64,000 nucleotides of DNA from Narthecium ossifragum. Its lineage: Eukaryota > Streptophyta > Magnoliopsida > Dioscoreales > Nartheciaceae. The notes beneath the pieces were generated by a model. The model had not been told where the DNA came from, did not search any database, and saw only the letters and a list, made by a program, of their open reading frames with translations. The first letter of the stretch is position 1. Each line of letters begins with the position of its first letter. The stretch spans positions 139,001 to 203,000 of the forward strand of contig OY986970.1 in assembly GCA_963920575.1 (NCBI GenBank), given 5' to 3'. The position numbers were made by a program, and so were the translations under genes. Below are positions 1-9,596 of the stretch, in pieces.

Positions 1-1019
1 CCGGTTTTACTCGTCTCCAACGTGGCCACCGATCTCACTGCCATCTACTCCGGCGACCACCCCCATCTCCGGCCATCTCCAAGACCTTCTCCAACTCTCA
101 TCTCTTCCCATCTCCCTCTTCTCCATCCTCCATCCTCCATTCTCCTCCACAGCCCCACCTCACTTTCCACCATCGCAAGCCACCTCCCGTCACCGTCCCG
201 GCGAAGCTCCAACTCCGGCACACCCCATCATCCCACTCCCACCTTCCCTGGTGAAGATGCGCGGCCAACCGCAGCCTCTCCACTCCACCGACGCGCAGCC
301 ACCCACTGCTCCTCCACTCCGCCCCTTCGTCGGGGCCTCCCAGCATCCCGAGTAGGCCACAAACTCTCAACACCACCTCCATAACTTTTCGTTCTTGATC
401 CTCACGAAATGGGGCGGCCAACGCCTCCTTTGCTGCACCGGCGTCAACCGCAACGGCGATGTCATCGGGCGAAGCTCATGGCGCACCTCTGCGAGGCGGC
501 GGACCGGATGGAGCTCCCTAGGGTTCGGGAAGAGTTTGCGTGGCCTCTGGAGCCGGTGGATCCGGGGCTGTCGTGGACTCTGAGGGCTATGTGGGCAACG
601 TGGGCGACGAGGTCACCGGAGCAGAGGACGAGCCCTTCTCCGCCACCGGCCGCGTCGACAGTGACGTCACCCCCTCTTCCTCTCTCTCACATTTTCTCCC
701 TGGTCAAACCGGTCAAAATCGACAGTGACAGAGAGAGTGACGTCACCCCCTCTTCCTCTCTCTCACATTTTCTCCCAAACTGGTCAAACCGGTCAAAATC
801 GGTCAAACGGACCTATTTTACTGGTTTACCGTCAGGCCACTAACGGAGTTAGACGGTTAGGGTTTAAAACGACCACATTGATAAATTAAAGGTGCGTTTT
901 GTCACGTTTTAAAATATAGAGGGAAATTGACATATTGCTAAATTAGATGGGAGTAAATTGTTATTAACCTCATTAATTAATGTGAAAGATTCTCTCATAT
1001 TTTAACGTGTCAATCGGAT
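1..1019. other. Repeat-like intergenic DNA, no convincing gene
   Basis: Bases 1-650 are C-rich with open frames in several registers that give Pro/Ser/Arg-rich translations typical of spurious reading; I recognise no domain. Positions 661-777 contain a direct repeat of period about 76 bp, each copy starting with the palindrome TGACGTCA (662-669 and 738-745), followed by several GGTCAAAC repeats (about 700-810). From about 830 on the DNA turns AT-rich. This looks like part of an unclassified transposable element, but I cannot define its ends. Confidence 0.4.
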
Positions 1020-2205
1020 TCTAGCGATTTCCAAGAACATGGAAACCAGTAAACCACCGCCTCGTGCGTTGGTGGGTGACCTCGGATCAAATTGGAATAG
1101 ACATAGGCTAGAGGAGTTCGGTCATGAAGCCTTGGTGGAAGAGCTTCTTTAAGGTGCCAATTAGCAGCCGAGAAATAAGGGATAGTTGTAGATGGCATTT
1201 GAACGGAGCTGGAGTGTTGTCTACAGCATCAGTCTATGATTTTTTTTTATAAGGAACAAGATCAACGCTAAGAGGTTTGATGATATGGGAATATGGTGAA
1301 ATGTTTGGAAGGTGCCGGCATGGCCTCGGTCCGTCAGTTCCTCTGATATGTGATACATGGTAAGTTAGCTATCAATGAAATCTTATGGAAATGCAGATTG
1401 ATTTCAGACTGTAACTGTCATGGATGTATGTGTGGTGTGGAAAACATATCACATGCTCTACTGGAATGTGATTTTGCTAAGGAAGCTTTAGATATTGTCT
1501 TGAGGAAACAGGGCATGGCCGGTGAAGAATGGATGCCGAAGGACTTCCTGGACCTCCTCTTCAGATCATCTAATCTCGATGATACGCGTAGTCTTAAGGC
1601 ACATGTTGCCTATGTTGTTTGGTTAATTTGGAAAGATAGGAACTCAATTGTGTTTAATGGAGGAGGGGAATCGGCAAGAGCAATAGCCTTGCGAGCTTGC
1701 CGACAAGCTACATAATTTTTGAAAACTAAGTTCCGATGACCGTCACGAGCTGAGGAGAGGAGATGGTCCTACAGGTTGATGGGATTCCAAGGGGAAGAGG
1801 CGGTTTGGGTGATGGGAATGTCGATCCAAGCCCGCTCCGTTTTAGAGGCCGAGCTTCAAGCAGTTTATAAGGGTATGGTATGGACAAAAGAAAAAGGCCT
1901 ACTTCAATTGGTCATGGAAACGGATTCAATGATGTCGGTAGACCTCTTGCAGAGCAGAATGGTCTGGGCAGAGAATGAGGAGGCGATTTTGAGGATAATT
2001 TGGGGAGCGACTATTCACTTTCAAAGCTTGTTTTTTGTTTATGTTTCTCGATAACATAATTGTAAAGTCAATGGAGTTGGTCGCTGGTGTCGGCCCTCCA
2101 AGGTCCCGTTGTATTGGACCTTGGAGGACGAGATCACGATATTGGACGTGTTTATGTAACCCTAGCCATTAGGCTCAATTAATAAAAATAATAATAATAA
2201 AGTAA
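1020..2205 (+). mobile_element. 5'-truncated, decayed LINE (RT zinc-binding + RNase H remnant)
   Basis: The forward strand encodes pieces of a plant L1-type LINE ORF2 in several frames. About 1080-1240 resembles the connection region before the zinc-binding domain. About 1290-1710 is a zf-RVT-like stretch (a Trp-Lys-Val-Pro start, then paired Cys and His-Ala-Leu-x-Glu-Cys). 1776-2054 is an RNase H-like remnant with the LEAELQAVYKGM and METDSMMSVDLL landmarks. Stops at about 1140 and 1345 and frame changes show it is dead. It ends near a Cys-free 3' tail and an (AAT)n-like stretch at about 2180-2205, which fits a LINE 3' end. No target duplication was recognised. Confidence 0.75.
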
Positions 2206-2978
2206 CCATCGTCTTTATGTAGATTGAGTATCAATCAATCAGCGGTGAATTAACCTTATGACACGGTACATTTTATCAAGAGAGGTCATCTCTTTGTGTA
2301 ATATAATTTACTAGTCTTATCCCCTGTCACATGACAGGGTAACTACCATCTCCCCTCACCTCCTTCATAACTCCTCACTAATTCCCCTAACTCCTCCTCC
2401 CCTGTTGAGTTTGTGGAGCATGATCATTTCGGATCCGACCATGACGTAGTCCTATTCTGGAGTAGCCCTATTCTGAGGTGAACCATGTAAATTTTGTGTC
2501 TGTGCTTGCTTGCTTCTTCTTCCTCGTATCTTCTAGATCCTAACATCACCTACTATTATCCCCTCCACATCAGCAGCCACATAGGATAAATCCTGTCACA
2601 TAGGATGTCAATAGGACAACAAAAAGTTAACTTATAATCATGCTCTTATATAAGAATGATAATCTAATCGGTGCATGGGATGGGGGATTAACGGAAGAGG
2701 GTGGAGAGGCAGTGAACGGTTATTAAAATTAAATGGACTGTGACTAGTAGCTATACAGGAGTTAACAATTATTGACACCAAAGGATAAATCGGAACTAAA
2801 AGGAAAGACACGATCTTTCTTTGGTGAGTAATGTTGCAGTGTGCTACTTTGACCGAGACCCATCTCTTATTTGTGCGTGGGCAGCGAAACTGCCCATATA
2901 TGTGCGGGAGAGAGAGCTTATTTGTGCGTGGGCAGCGAAACTGCCCATATATGTGCGGGGGGGGGGGGGGGGGGGGGG

Positions 2979-3029
<51 letters not shown>

Positions 3030-3497
3030 AAGATATGATCATATAAAAGAGTAAAAGACTGACAGGAAAGGCAGGCAGGCAGGCAGGCATTGCCATTGAG
3101 TGGTCCCATTTGAAGCATGCTTCATGCTTGCATGGTTGGTGGCATTGTTTGGGAGCATCAACAATTCAACATTCACCACCCAAGCTTCATATCTTCCACA
3201 TGCTAGCCGATGTATGTGTATGGTCCCTCCTCCTTTTTTCTGCTACCCCATCAATTGGCTGAGGATCGATCACAGACAGCCGCTCAGACCACCACTAGAC
3301 CATTTTTGTATTCCTTCGGAGCAGACCTTGGCACATGGTCTAGTACTCTCTAAGTTATTCCATCACCTTGATCTCCATTTCTCTCTCCATTCTAGGTTGT
3401 CCTCGTTCTGACTCAATGATCAGGAAGTTGAACGGCTCCGACAGTATATATTTGTAGATATCTAGCGACTAGTTAGCTGTATGGTCGTCCCTTAATT
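2206..3497. other. Intergenic, simple repeats upstream of dynein gene
   Basis: No gene is visible. The stretch holds a 43-bp segment duplicated at 2866-2908 and 2917-2959, a 23-base G run at 2957-2979, an (AG)n tract at 2981-3027 and a short GGCA repeat at 3068-3090. Open frames through the GA/CT tract are low-complexity artefacts. Confidence 0.7.
2957..3027 (+). repeat. Homopurine tract: G23 followed by (AG)n
   Basis: Twenty-three consecutive G are followed by one T and then a GA/AG dinucleotide repeat of about 47 bases, giving about 70 nt of nearly uninterrupted purine on one strand. Such mirror-symmetric homopurine DNA can form triplex or quadruplex structures; length is likely to be polymorphic and assembly accuracy uncertain. 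Confidence 0.9.
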
Positions 3498-3510
3498 ATA
3501 TATATATAGA
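3497..3510 (+). promoter_or_regulatory. Putative TATA box of dynein light chain gene
   Basis: A TATATATATAGA run lies about 95-100 bp upstream of the start codon at 3601, the usual distance for a plant TATA box with a 60-70 nt leader. It could also be just a short AT repeat. Confidence 0.45.
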
Positions 3511-3600
3511 TGCCATGTGGGGGGTTTGCGAAAACATTAACAGCTAGATGCATGCACTTAACCGACCACCTTGCACCATGAAGTGATCAATTGAAGCTAG

Positions 3601-4042
3601 ATGGGCTCCCATGTTCAAATGGCAACCAGACCAAAGAGAGAATCCAAGAGCTGCACATGTGGTGCCGGTGCAGAGAAGGCATCCATGGAGCCGAATGGGG
3701 TTCTTGGATTAGTATTCAGGGCTCACCGAGAGGGCGGCCGACATCGACATTCCGGCCGCCGTGAAGATGCGTCTCCCGCGGCCGGAAATAATGTGATGAT
3801 GCAGGAACGGAGGAAATCGGTGTCCCACGTGGAGATGAGAGCCGTAGACGTGGCAGCGTTTCTTGGCGTCAGGGTGATGGCAGCGGACATGCCGGAGCTG
3901 ATCCAGATGCATGCTTTCCGATGTGCGAGGCGGGCTCATGATGGCATGCGCAAGTTCAGTTCTAGGCAGATGGCTCTTGAGATCAAGAAGGTAATGTGTG
4001 TGTGTGTGTGTCCTCCTTAATTAATTCCCCTTTTCTTCTTAT

Positions 4043-4097
<55 letters not shown>

Positions 4098-4401
4098 ATG
4101 ATCAATCAAAAGACAAGCTAGTAATAATTAATTTCATCATCTTGGGTGATCGAGTAATTGTTCTTAATTTCCTGCTGTACGTGGAATTAACAAATATATG
4201 TATGCGCCTCTGGTTGAAATGTTGAGTTAATGCCTGCAGGAGTTCGACAAGGTGTATGGCCCGACATGGCATTGCATTGTTGGCACAAGTTTTGGGTCAT
4301 TCGTGACACATTCGACGGGGTGCTTTATTTATTTTTCCATGGAGAAGATGCTTGTAATGGTGTTTAAGACCAGACTCGTAGTCCCCAAAGCATTAACGTG
4401 A
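3601..4401 (+). CDS. Dynein light chain, LC8 type (two exons)
   Basis: Predicted exons are 3601-3990 and 4240-4401, giving 183 residues; the intron is 3991-4239 (GT...CTGCAG, phase 0) and carries an (AT)24 microsatellite. The first exon ends in MALEIKK and the second continues [15 protein letters not shown], followed by [18 protein letters not shown], which is the LC8/DYNLL signature (DLC domain, about residues 80-178). LC8 proteins are homodimeric hubs that bind short linear motifs in partner proteins; plants lack dynein heavy chains, so here the role is probably a dimerisation adaptor. The N-terminal about 75 residues are a low-complexity, basic extension found in the longer plant members. 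The start is the first in-frame ATG after the putative TATA box. The family call is firm; the exact N terminus is less so. Confidence 0.93.
4045..4092. repeat. (AT)24 microsatellite in dynein intron
   Basis: Uninterrupted AT dinucleotide repeat of 48 bp lying inside the single intron of the LC8 gene; likely polymorphic. Confidence 0.95.
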
Positions 4402-6757
4402 AAATCTTCATGATTTTTTTCTGGAATTTATGCTAGCTAGCTAGTTGTATAGCTGCTACTACTTTGCCAACTGCTGTAATATGCCATTTCATTAATTATC
4501 CTCTTTATATGGATGCTACTTAATTGGAGCAACTAGCTACATCTTACTAGAGTTAATTAATTCTATTAGGTTGCATGCGCAATTGGAGAATTTAATTAGC
4601 TAGATATATAACATCAGATTAGATGGTTTTAGCCTGAATAAAATTATATGAAAATATCATCAAAATATGGCAGCTAAATACTGCTAATTAGAATGGGCAC
4701 AAAGCAAACTGCTGGTGATATGACTGATTTATAATATGAGTGGGTTGTACTAGCTACTACACGGTAACACGGAGGGCTTGCTCTTGCTGATCTTCAAGTA
4801 GTCATTTTGAAATAATTAGACAGATTGGTTAATTTTGGATCCCCCCCCCCCCCCTCGTTGATCTTATTCTACATATCTTCCCTTGATTTCTCCTCGCATT
4901 CCGACTGAATTCGGATAAAAAAGAAGAAGATGGACTTGTTTTAATTGAAATCGAAAACAAAAGGTCGGAAAGATAAGATAAGATGGTCAATTAGCTGGCT
5001 TTGGCTGACTAGGATGACAAGGACGTCGATATCACCATGTCATTATTATCTATCTAATCCCTGGGCCAACCCTTGCCTCAGTTGTCTGGCTAGTGGCTTG
5101 GCCGGCGGCACATATATACAAAATATATGCATAATGCATAGCTTGCTAGTCAACACATGCCAGCTGGCTGGTAATATATGTCGTCGGTTTCGTTGTAAAA
5201 TTAGTCCGCGGTGTGACTACGACAGGCAGGAGGGCAGGTGGGCAGGAGGGCAGGAGGTCCACCTAGCTAGCAGCAGGCAGCAGCCTCCTCCATTTTGGTA
5301 CCAAAACTGCAGTTGGTGGATCTACTCATCAGTTGTACTTGTGCTTGTACGCGCCCAAATCATCTTACTAATCAGGAGTGCACAACGTATTAACATGCAC
5401 GCATTTGACCATCTTTCTTGTCCATGCGACCAACTACTAACCCGGACGGTTTAAATTTCTCAAGATTAATTTGAGAGAAAACTCTAGCTAGTAGTAGCAA
5501 CCACGTAAGCGTTATCCTTTTTTTTTTTAAAAAAAAAAATCTCTAATCAACCCCCCTCCCCCAACCCCACCATTAACGTAGCCTCCACATCTTGTATTAA
5601 TTGCATGATTGAATATTCCGGGCCTTATATGCAAGCGATTTCCATACCATGCAATCATGCATGATTGACATATTATGTTTATGGGAATTTACAATGCACG
5701 CTGGGAAAAGTCGCTGCACAGGTGGGTTGATGAACCACGCAAGATTAATCGGGATCGATAAGCAAACACCAAGTATCCAGTTATATTTACGTCGTCCATC
5801 ATCGATGATTTCAAGAATATCATCATCGATGGGCTTAACCAACAATCAACAAGCATATTAAAAATCCGGTGTACTCCAAGCTAGCAAAGGAACCTGTCAA
5901 TATGATTACAGATGCACTAATTGCTTAAGACCAGAAATAAGCATAAGACAAGGATGCCAACTATATCTATATGGCTCATGATCAGTTGGTGGATATAGGA
6001 CCGATTCAAAGGTGCGTGTGCCGCCTACGACTAATGGATAGGTCAACAACGTTAGGCGAAGAAATATAACAGAGTGCTAGAACGGCAAATTCAGATTGGA
6101 GGATGACGACTAGCTTATATACCTTTTCATACTTCTTAAGTAGGCTAGAATCCTTTTGATTTTAATTTGTCCTGATCCGTGTCCTCGGTTTCGGAGCCCA
6201 AGACCGGCGAGATGATCGACGCATGGCACAATTTTAGTTGAACAACTCAATCTAGCATAGCTAACAGAGAGACGACAGACGCCTTTCTTTCCATCCAAAA
6301 CAGAGCAATATATACTTAATTGAGAGCTAGCTAGAGATTCAAGAAAAAGGGCAGGTTCAATTGTATCTTCTTACACGAACATTAATATAGTAGCTAGAGA
6401 AGAAAAAGATGCAAGCAAAGGAGCGACGGGGGGCAAGCCATCGATCAGCTGTGAACAAATTAATCCGACGTACGGCAGCCTCCGTCCCTCAAACAACACA
6501 ACACCAAAGTAATTAAGCTAACCGGCCGAGAGTGCTTTTTGCATACGCGCGCCCGCTTGTTTCTTCAACACTCAACACGTACGTATTAACAAGAAGAAAA
6601 AGAAGTTTCTAACCAGATCAACTTGTATGTGTTGGCCATGCATGATCCCGGCGAGCCAGAGACAGAGCCAGAGACAGAGACAGAGCCAGAGCCAGAGACA
6701 GAGCCAGAGCCAGACAGATTTCTTTTATATATAGATGAGATGATCGATCAGCAGGAT
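4402..6757. other. Intergenic, no gene seen
   Basis: AT-rich DNA with a C14 run at 4841-4854, T/A homopolymers at 5520-5550 and short tetranucleotide repeats (GCAGGAGG near 5225-5260). Positions 6655-6716 are an imperfect hexanucleotide repeat (GAGCCA/GAGACA), whose translation as a Glu-Pro-Glu-Thr repeat is probably fortuitous. Open frames here have no recognisable domain. Confidence 0.65.
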
Positions 6758-7102
6758 CTAGCGCCTACCAGCATGTTTCTGCTTTTTCACAGGCTCCTGC
6801 TTCCCAAAAATTCCGCAGAATCCACAAGCTGAGACCTTGGGTGAGGGAGGATCCAGGGCCGGCGAGACGCGGCCGGTCTTGTAACCTCCTCGGCCGCCGT
6901 TGGACTTGTTGCGCTCCAAAGTGGAGCCTGATCCGACGCTGCGGCTGGGCCTTAGCTCCCTGAATTCCGCCGCTGCCCCCCCTTCTTCCTGATCTGCTTT
7001 CTTGGCCTGATTGGTCTCCCCAGGTAAGAACCTGTCCTCCCACACCAGCCCAGATGACCCTGACCTCCTGAATGTCTCTCCAGATCTCTGAAGACCAGCC
7101 AT
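6758..7102 (-). CDS. MAPK kinase substrate-like small protein (At1g80180 / At1g15400 family)
   Basis: A single-exon frame of 114 residues. The N terminus MAGLQRSGETFRRSGSSGLVW matches the conserved start of a plant-specific family annotated as MAPK kinase substrate. A central ELRPSRSVGSG, an ERNKSNGG stretch and the C-terminal SPALDPPSPKVSACGFC motif are also characteristic. The two Ser-Pro sites in the C-terminal motif are candidate MAP-kinase phosphorylation sites. The family has no known catalytic domain; members are small, disordered phosphoproteins whose loss affects stomatal development or stress responses in some reports. A TATA-like CTTATATAG lies on the same strand near 7479-7488, implying a leader of about 350 nt; a 108-codon upstream frame (7446-7120) fills that leader. 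Confidence 0.86.
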   Translation of the reverse strand: MAGLQRSGETFRRSGSSGLVWEDRFLPGETNQAKKADQEEGGAAAEFRELRPSRSVGSGSTLERNKSNGGRGGYKTGRVSPALDPPSPKVSACGFCGIFGKQEPVKKQKHAGRR

Positions 7103-7478
7103 CTATCGATCTTAGTCCTCTACCTAGCTAGACAATTAGGATTGGATGTATATTTGATGATGATCGAGGAGGCGGAGGAACAAGCAAGCAAGATATTAAT
7201 CAAAGAAGAAGCCAATAGGGAGGTGTGGAAGTAGGTTCCAGATTTCTTCGGGCCAGCCGGCCGGCATATAAAGAGGTCGTCAAACTCGAGATGATGGATA
7301 GGAAGGAGGACAGAAGAGTCATTTCGAGGCGGCGTTGATGCAAGAAAGAGAGGAGAAATGCGGTCGAGGATATTATTATACTGAGTTACCTCTGACAGTG
7401 TTGCCATTACAGCAACGATCGAAGCTTGTTTGATTTCTTCTACCATTCGAGCCCTTCACTCAAAGTTCCTTCTTCAAC

Positions 7479-7488
7479 TATATAAGCC
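7479..7488 (-). promoter_or_regulatory. Putative TATA box of MAPK-substrate gene
   Basis: On the minus strand the sequence reads GGCTTATATAGTTG here. It is 380 bp upstream of the start codon at 7102, which predicts a long leader of about 350 nt. Confidence 0.45.
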
Positions 7489-9042
7489 TGTCCAACTTCT
7501 TTGACTGCTTCCCCACCGGTCAATTCTACGGCTTCACCGGCTTGGTCACGCGTGCCGTCCTCCTCCTCCTCCTGTCCATGTGTTCGCACGAGCGCCTTTT
7601 CCGAGTGCGAGGGTGTTAAGATATATCACGAAAAGAACCAGAACGAAAATAAGTTAACTGCACTATAGCAATGGCAAAGTAATTTGCTCTCGCGACAACA
7701 AAATCGGTTCCGTCGAAAAATGAAATATTTTAATAATTATTACGACGGAGCCGCTGACGGTTCCAATGAATTACTTATTAACAAACATGTGCGAATAAGT
7801 CTATTACAAAAGTGCAAGACAGACTTATGAAAAATCTAAACCTAAAATATAAAATAACATTGGCTAAGTTTATTGACACAAGACTCTATTGCTATGGTTT
7901 CTGGATTTTTTGAGAAAGCTCTTAATTGTTGTATCTCTTGGCCTTTTATACTGCTCGTTCCCCGACGATTGGTGGTTGTTCCATTGGCGGTTATTACTAT
8001 CGTGTCTCGCAGTTGAGCAGTTTAGTCAGTCACATTAACTGAGTTCTCTTTTCGTTAATGACATTGAGATTTACTTTTGTGACGAGATGTGCTTTGTTTG
8101 AACTTATTTTCACCAGCACTCTTCTTTCGTGTTTTCGTGTGCTGAAGCCATTGCATGCGATTTCTTTTCCGCACTCATCTACAATTTAACATGCATACAA
8201 AAGAAATGATTTTTTTATGCACACCACGTCCCCCTTTTTGCTCAATAAATATCACCATCAGTGGCTGCTAGCTAATTTATTATATATATTGATCAGCGGA
8301 AATAAGAGTACTCATGTATAGCACTGGTGTATATATATAAAAGAGTCGAACCATTATATTGATATGCGGCATATGCCCTGCTGCAAAGAATCTTACCGAT
8401 ACTTAATTGAGCTAGCTACCATGGTCTCCGCAAATAAACCTTTTGGTCGTTTCTGAATGTCATCTTCTCTGATCACATTGTTAATAAAAGAGAATTTGGC
8501 CAAAATATGTTGTAAAAAATAGATAGATAAAATAATTTTTTTCTTTTCAGATCTGTAGAATTTTAACACATTAAGTAGGTTGAGAAGATAAATTTAGGAT
8601 GAAGTCACCGTCTTGAAGATATATTGAAGACACATCTCGTGTGAAGTTGATCTGATCATCGTTCAATCTCCAAGGTCCAACATGTGCGCTTGATCTCGCC
8701 ATAAGCACAATCCAACTAAAACACTCAAAGAATTCAGAGGAAAGCTTTGATGGAGAGAGAGAGAAGATGGTTTCTCCTCTCCCTCTCTTCTTCTTTCTCT
8801 CTCTCTCTCTCTCTGTTTTTTTTTTTTTTTTGATCCGAGAAGAAGAAGAGTGAGAGGAGAAAAGCTGCTGTCAAAAAAAACCAGTATCTATCAATACTAG
8901 CCAAGCGGCATTACACGTACGCAAAGCCGAATTAAATGTTTTATCTGAGTCAGGAAATTGAGGAGGATGTAGCTAATCAGGATTGACACGATCGAAGAAG
9001 CCACCAGTAGGCGACGATAGACTGCTGGTGGGCTTTGCGACC
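7489..9042. other. Intergenic, no gene seen
   Basis: AT-rich spacer with a CT-repeat/poly-T tract at about 8785-8832 next to a GA-rich segment. No coding region, RNA gene or complete mobile element was recognised. Confidence 0.65.
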
Positions 9043-9062
9043 ATTGCAATAGTAAGGAAGCG

Positions 9063-9100
<38 letters not shown>

Positions 9101-9161
9101 AGTTGAGTCCTAAGACCGGGTTAAAGGAAAAAATCCACTTATATTGCAATAGTAAGGAAGC
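9043..9161 (-). mobile_element. Very short retroposon tail insertion with 19-bp target duplication
   Basis: The 19-base ATTGCAATAGTAAGGAAGC occurs at 9043-9061 and again at 9143-9161. Between them are 81 bases that begin with GC, then 36 T, then about 43 unique bases. Read on the minus strand this is a short body ending in poly(A), flanked by a perfect target-site duplication: the structure of a severely 5'-truncated LINE or SINE copy. The copia element sits immediately to the right, having used the last five bases of the second copy as its own target. Confidence 0.85.
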
Positions 9162-9561
9162 TGCTGAGGATACCTTGAATTAGAGGAATCCGGATTTGGT
9201 TAAGGAGGAAAGCCGGACCCATTTGTATTAGGCTAGCCGGACCCACTTATGTTTAACCTATCCTAAGTAAGTTCCTTATTGGGATATGTATTGAAACCCT
9301 AACTTTTCTTAGGGTTATTGAGAGAGGGGCGGCGGCTGCCATTGAAGGGGGTGTGGCCGGCCTCTTCTTGAAGTTACGGGTATAGCTGGCTTCTTGTACT
9401 TCTTTCCACCATTGATTAGTGGAAACTCTCTCTCTCCTCGCCCGTGGACGTACCTCAATCTTGAGGGAACCACGTATATCTTGTGTGTCGTGTGATTGCT
9501 TGTTTGGTTTGTTTCGTCGTTTCTCTGTACTTGGTTGCGTTCATAGCATAGATTTATAACA
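9162..9561 (+). repeat. 5' LTR of copia element
   Basis: 400 bp, TG...CA ends, matching 13647-14046 with eight transitions and no indels by eye. It should carry the promoter and polyadenylation signals of the element. Confidence 0.97.
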
Positions 9562-9564
9562 AAC

Positions 9565-9576
9565 TGGTATCAGAGC
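9565..9576 (+). other. Primer binding site (initiator tRNA-Met) of copia element
   Basis: TGGTATCAGAGC starts three bases after the 5' LTR; this is the standard primer binding site of many plant copia elements. Confidence 0.92.
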
Positions 9577-9596
9577 TTGGGAGGAAAAATCGGACT

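Noticed and set aside
2638..3118. Open frames on both strands through the GA/CT and G-run repeats
   Set aside because: Their translations are Leu-Ser, Arg-Glu, Gly or Pro repeats caused by the microsatellites; no conserved domain and no gene context.
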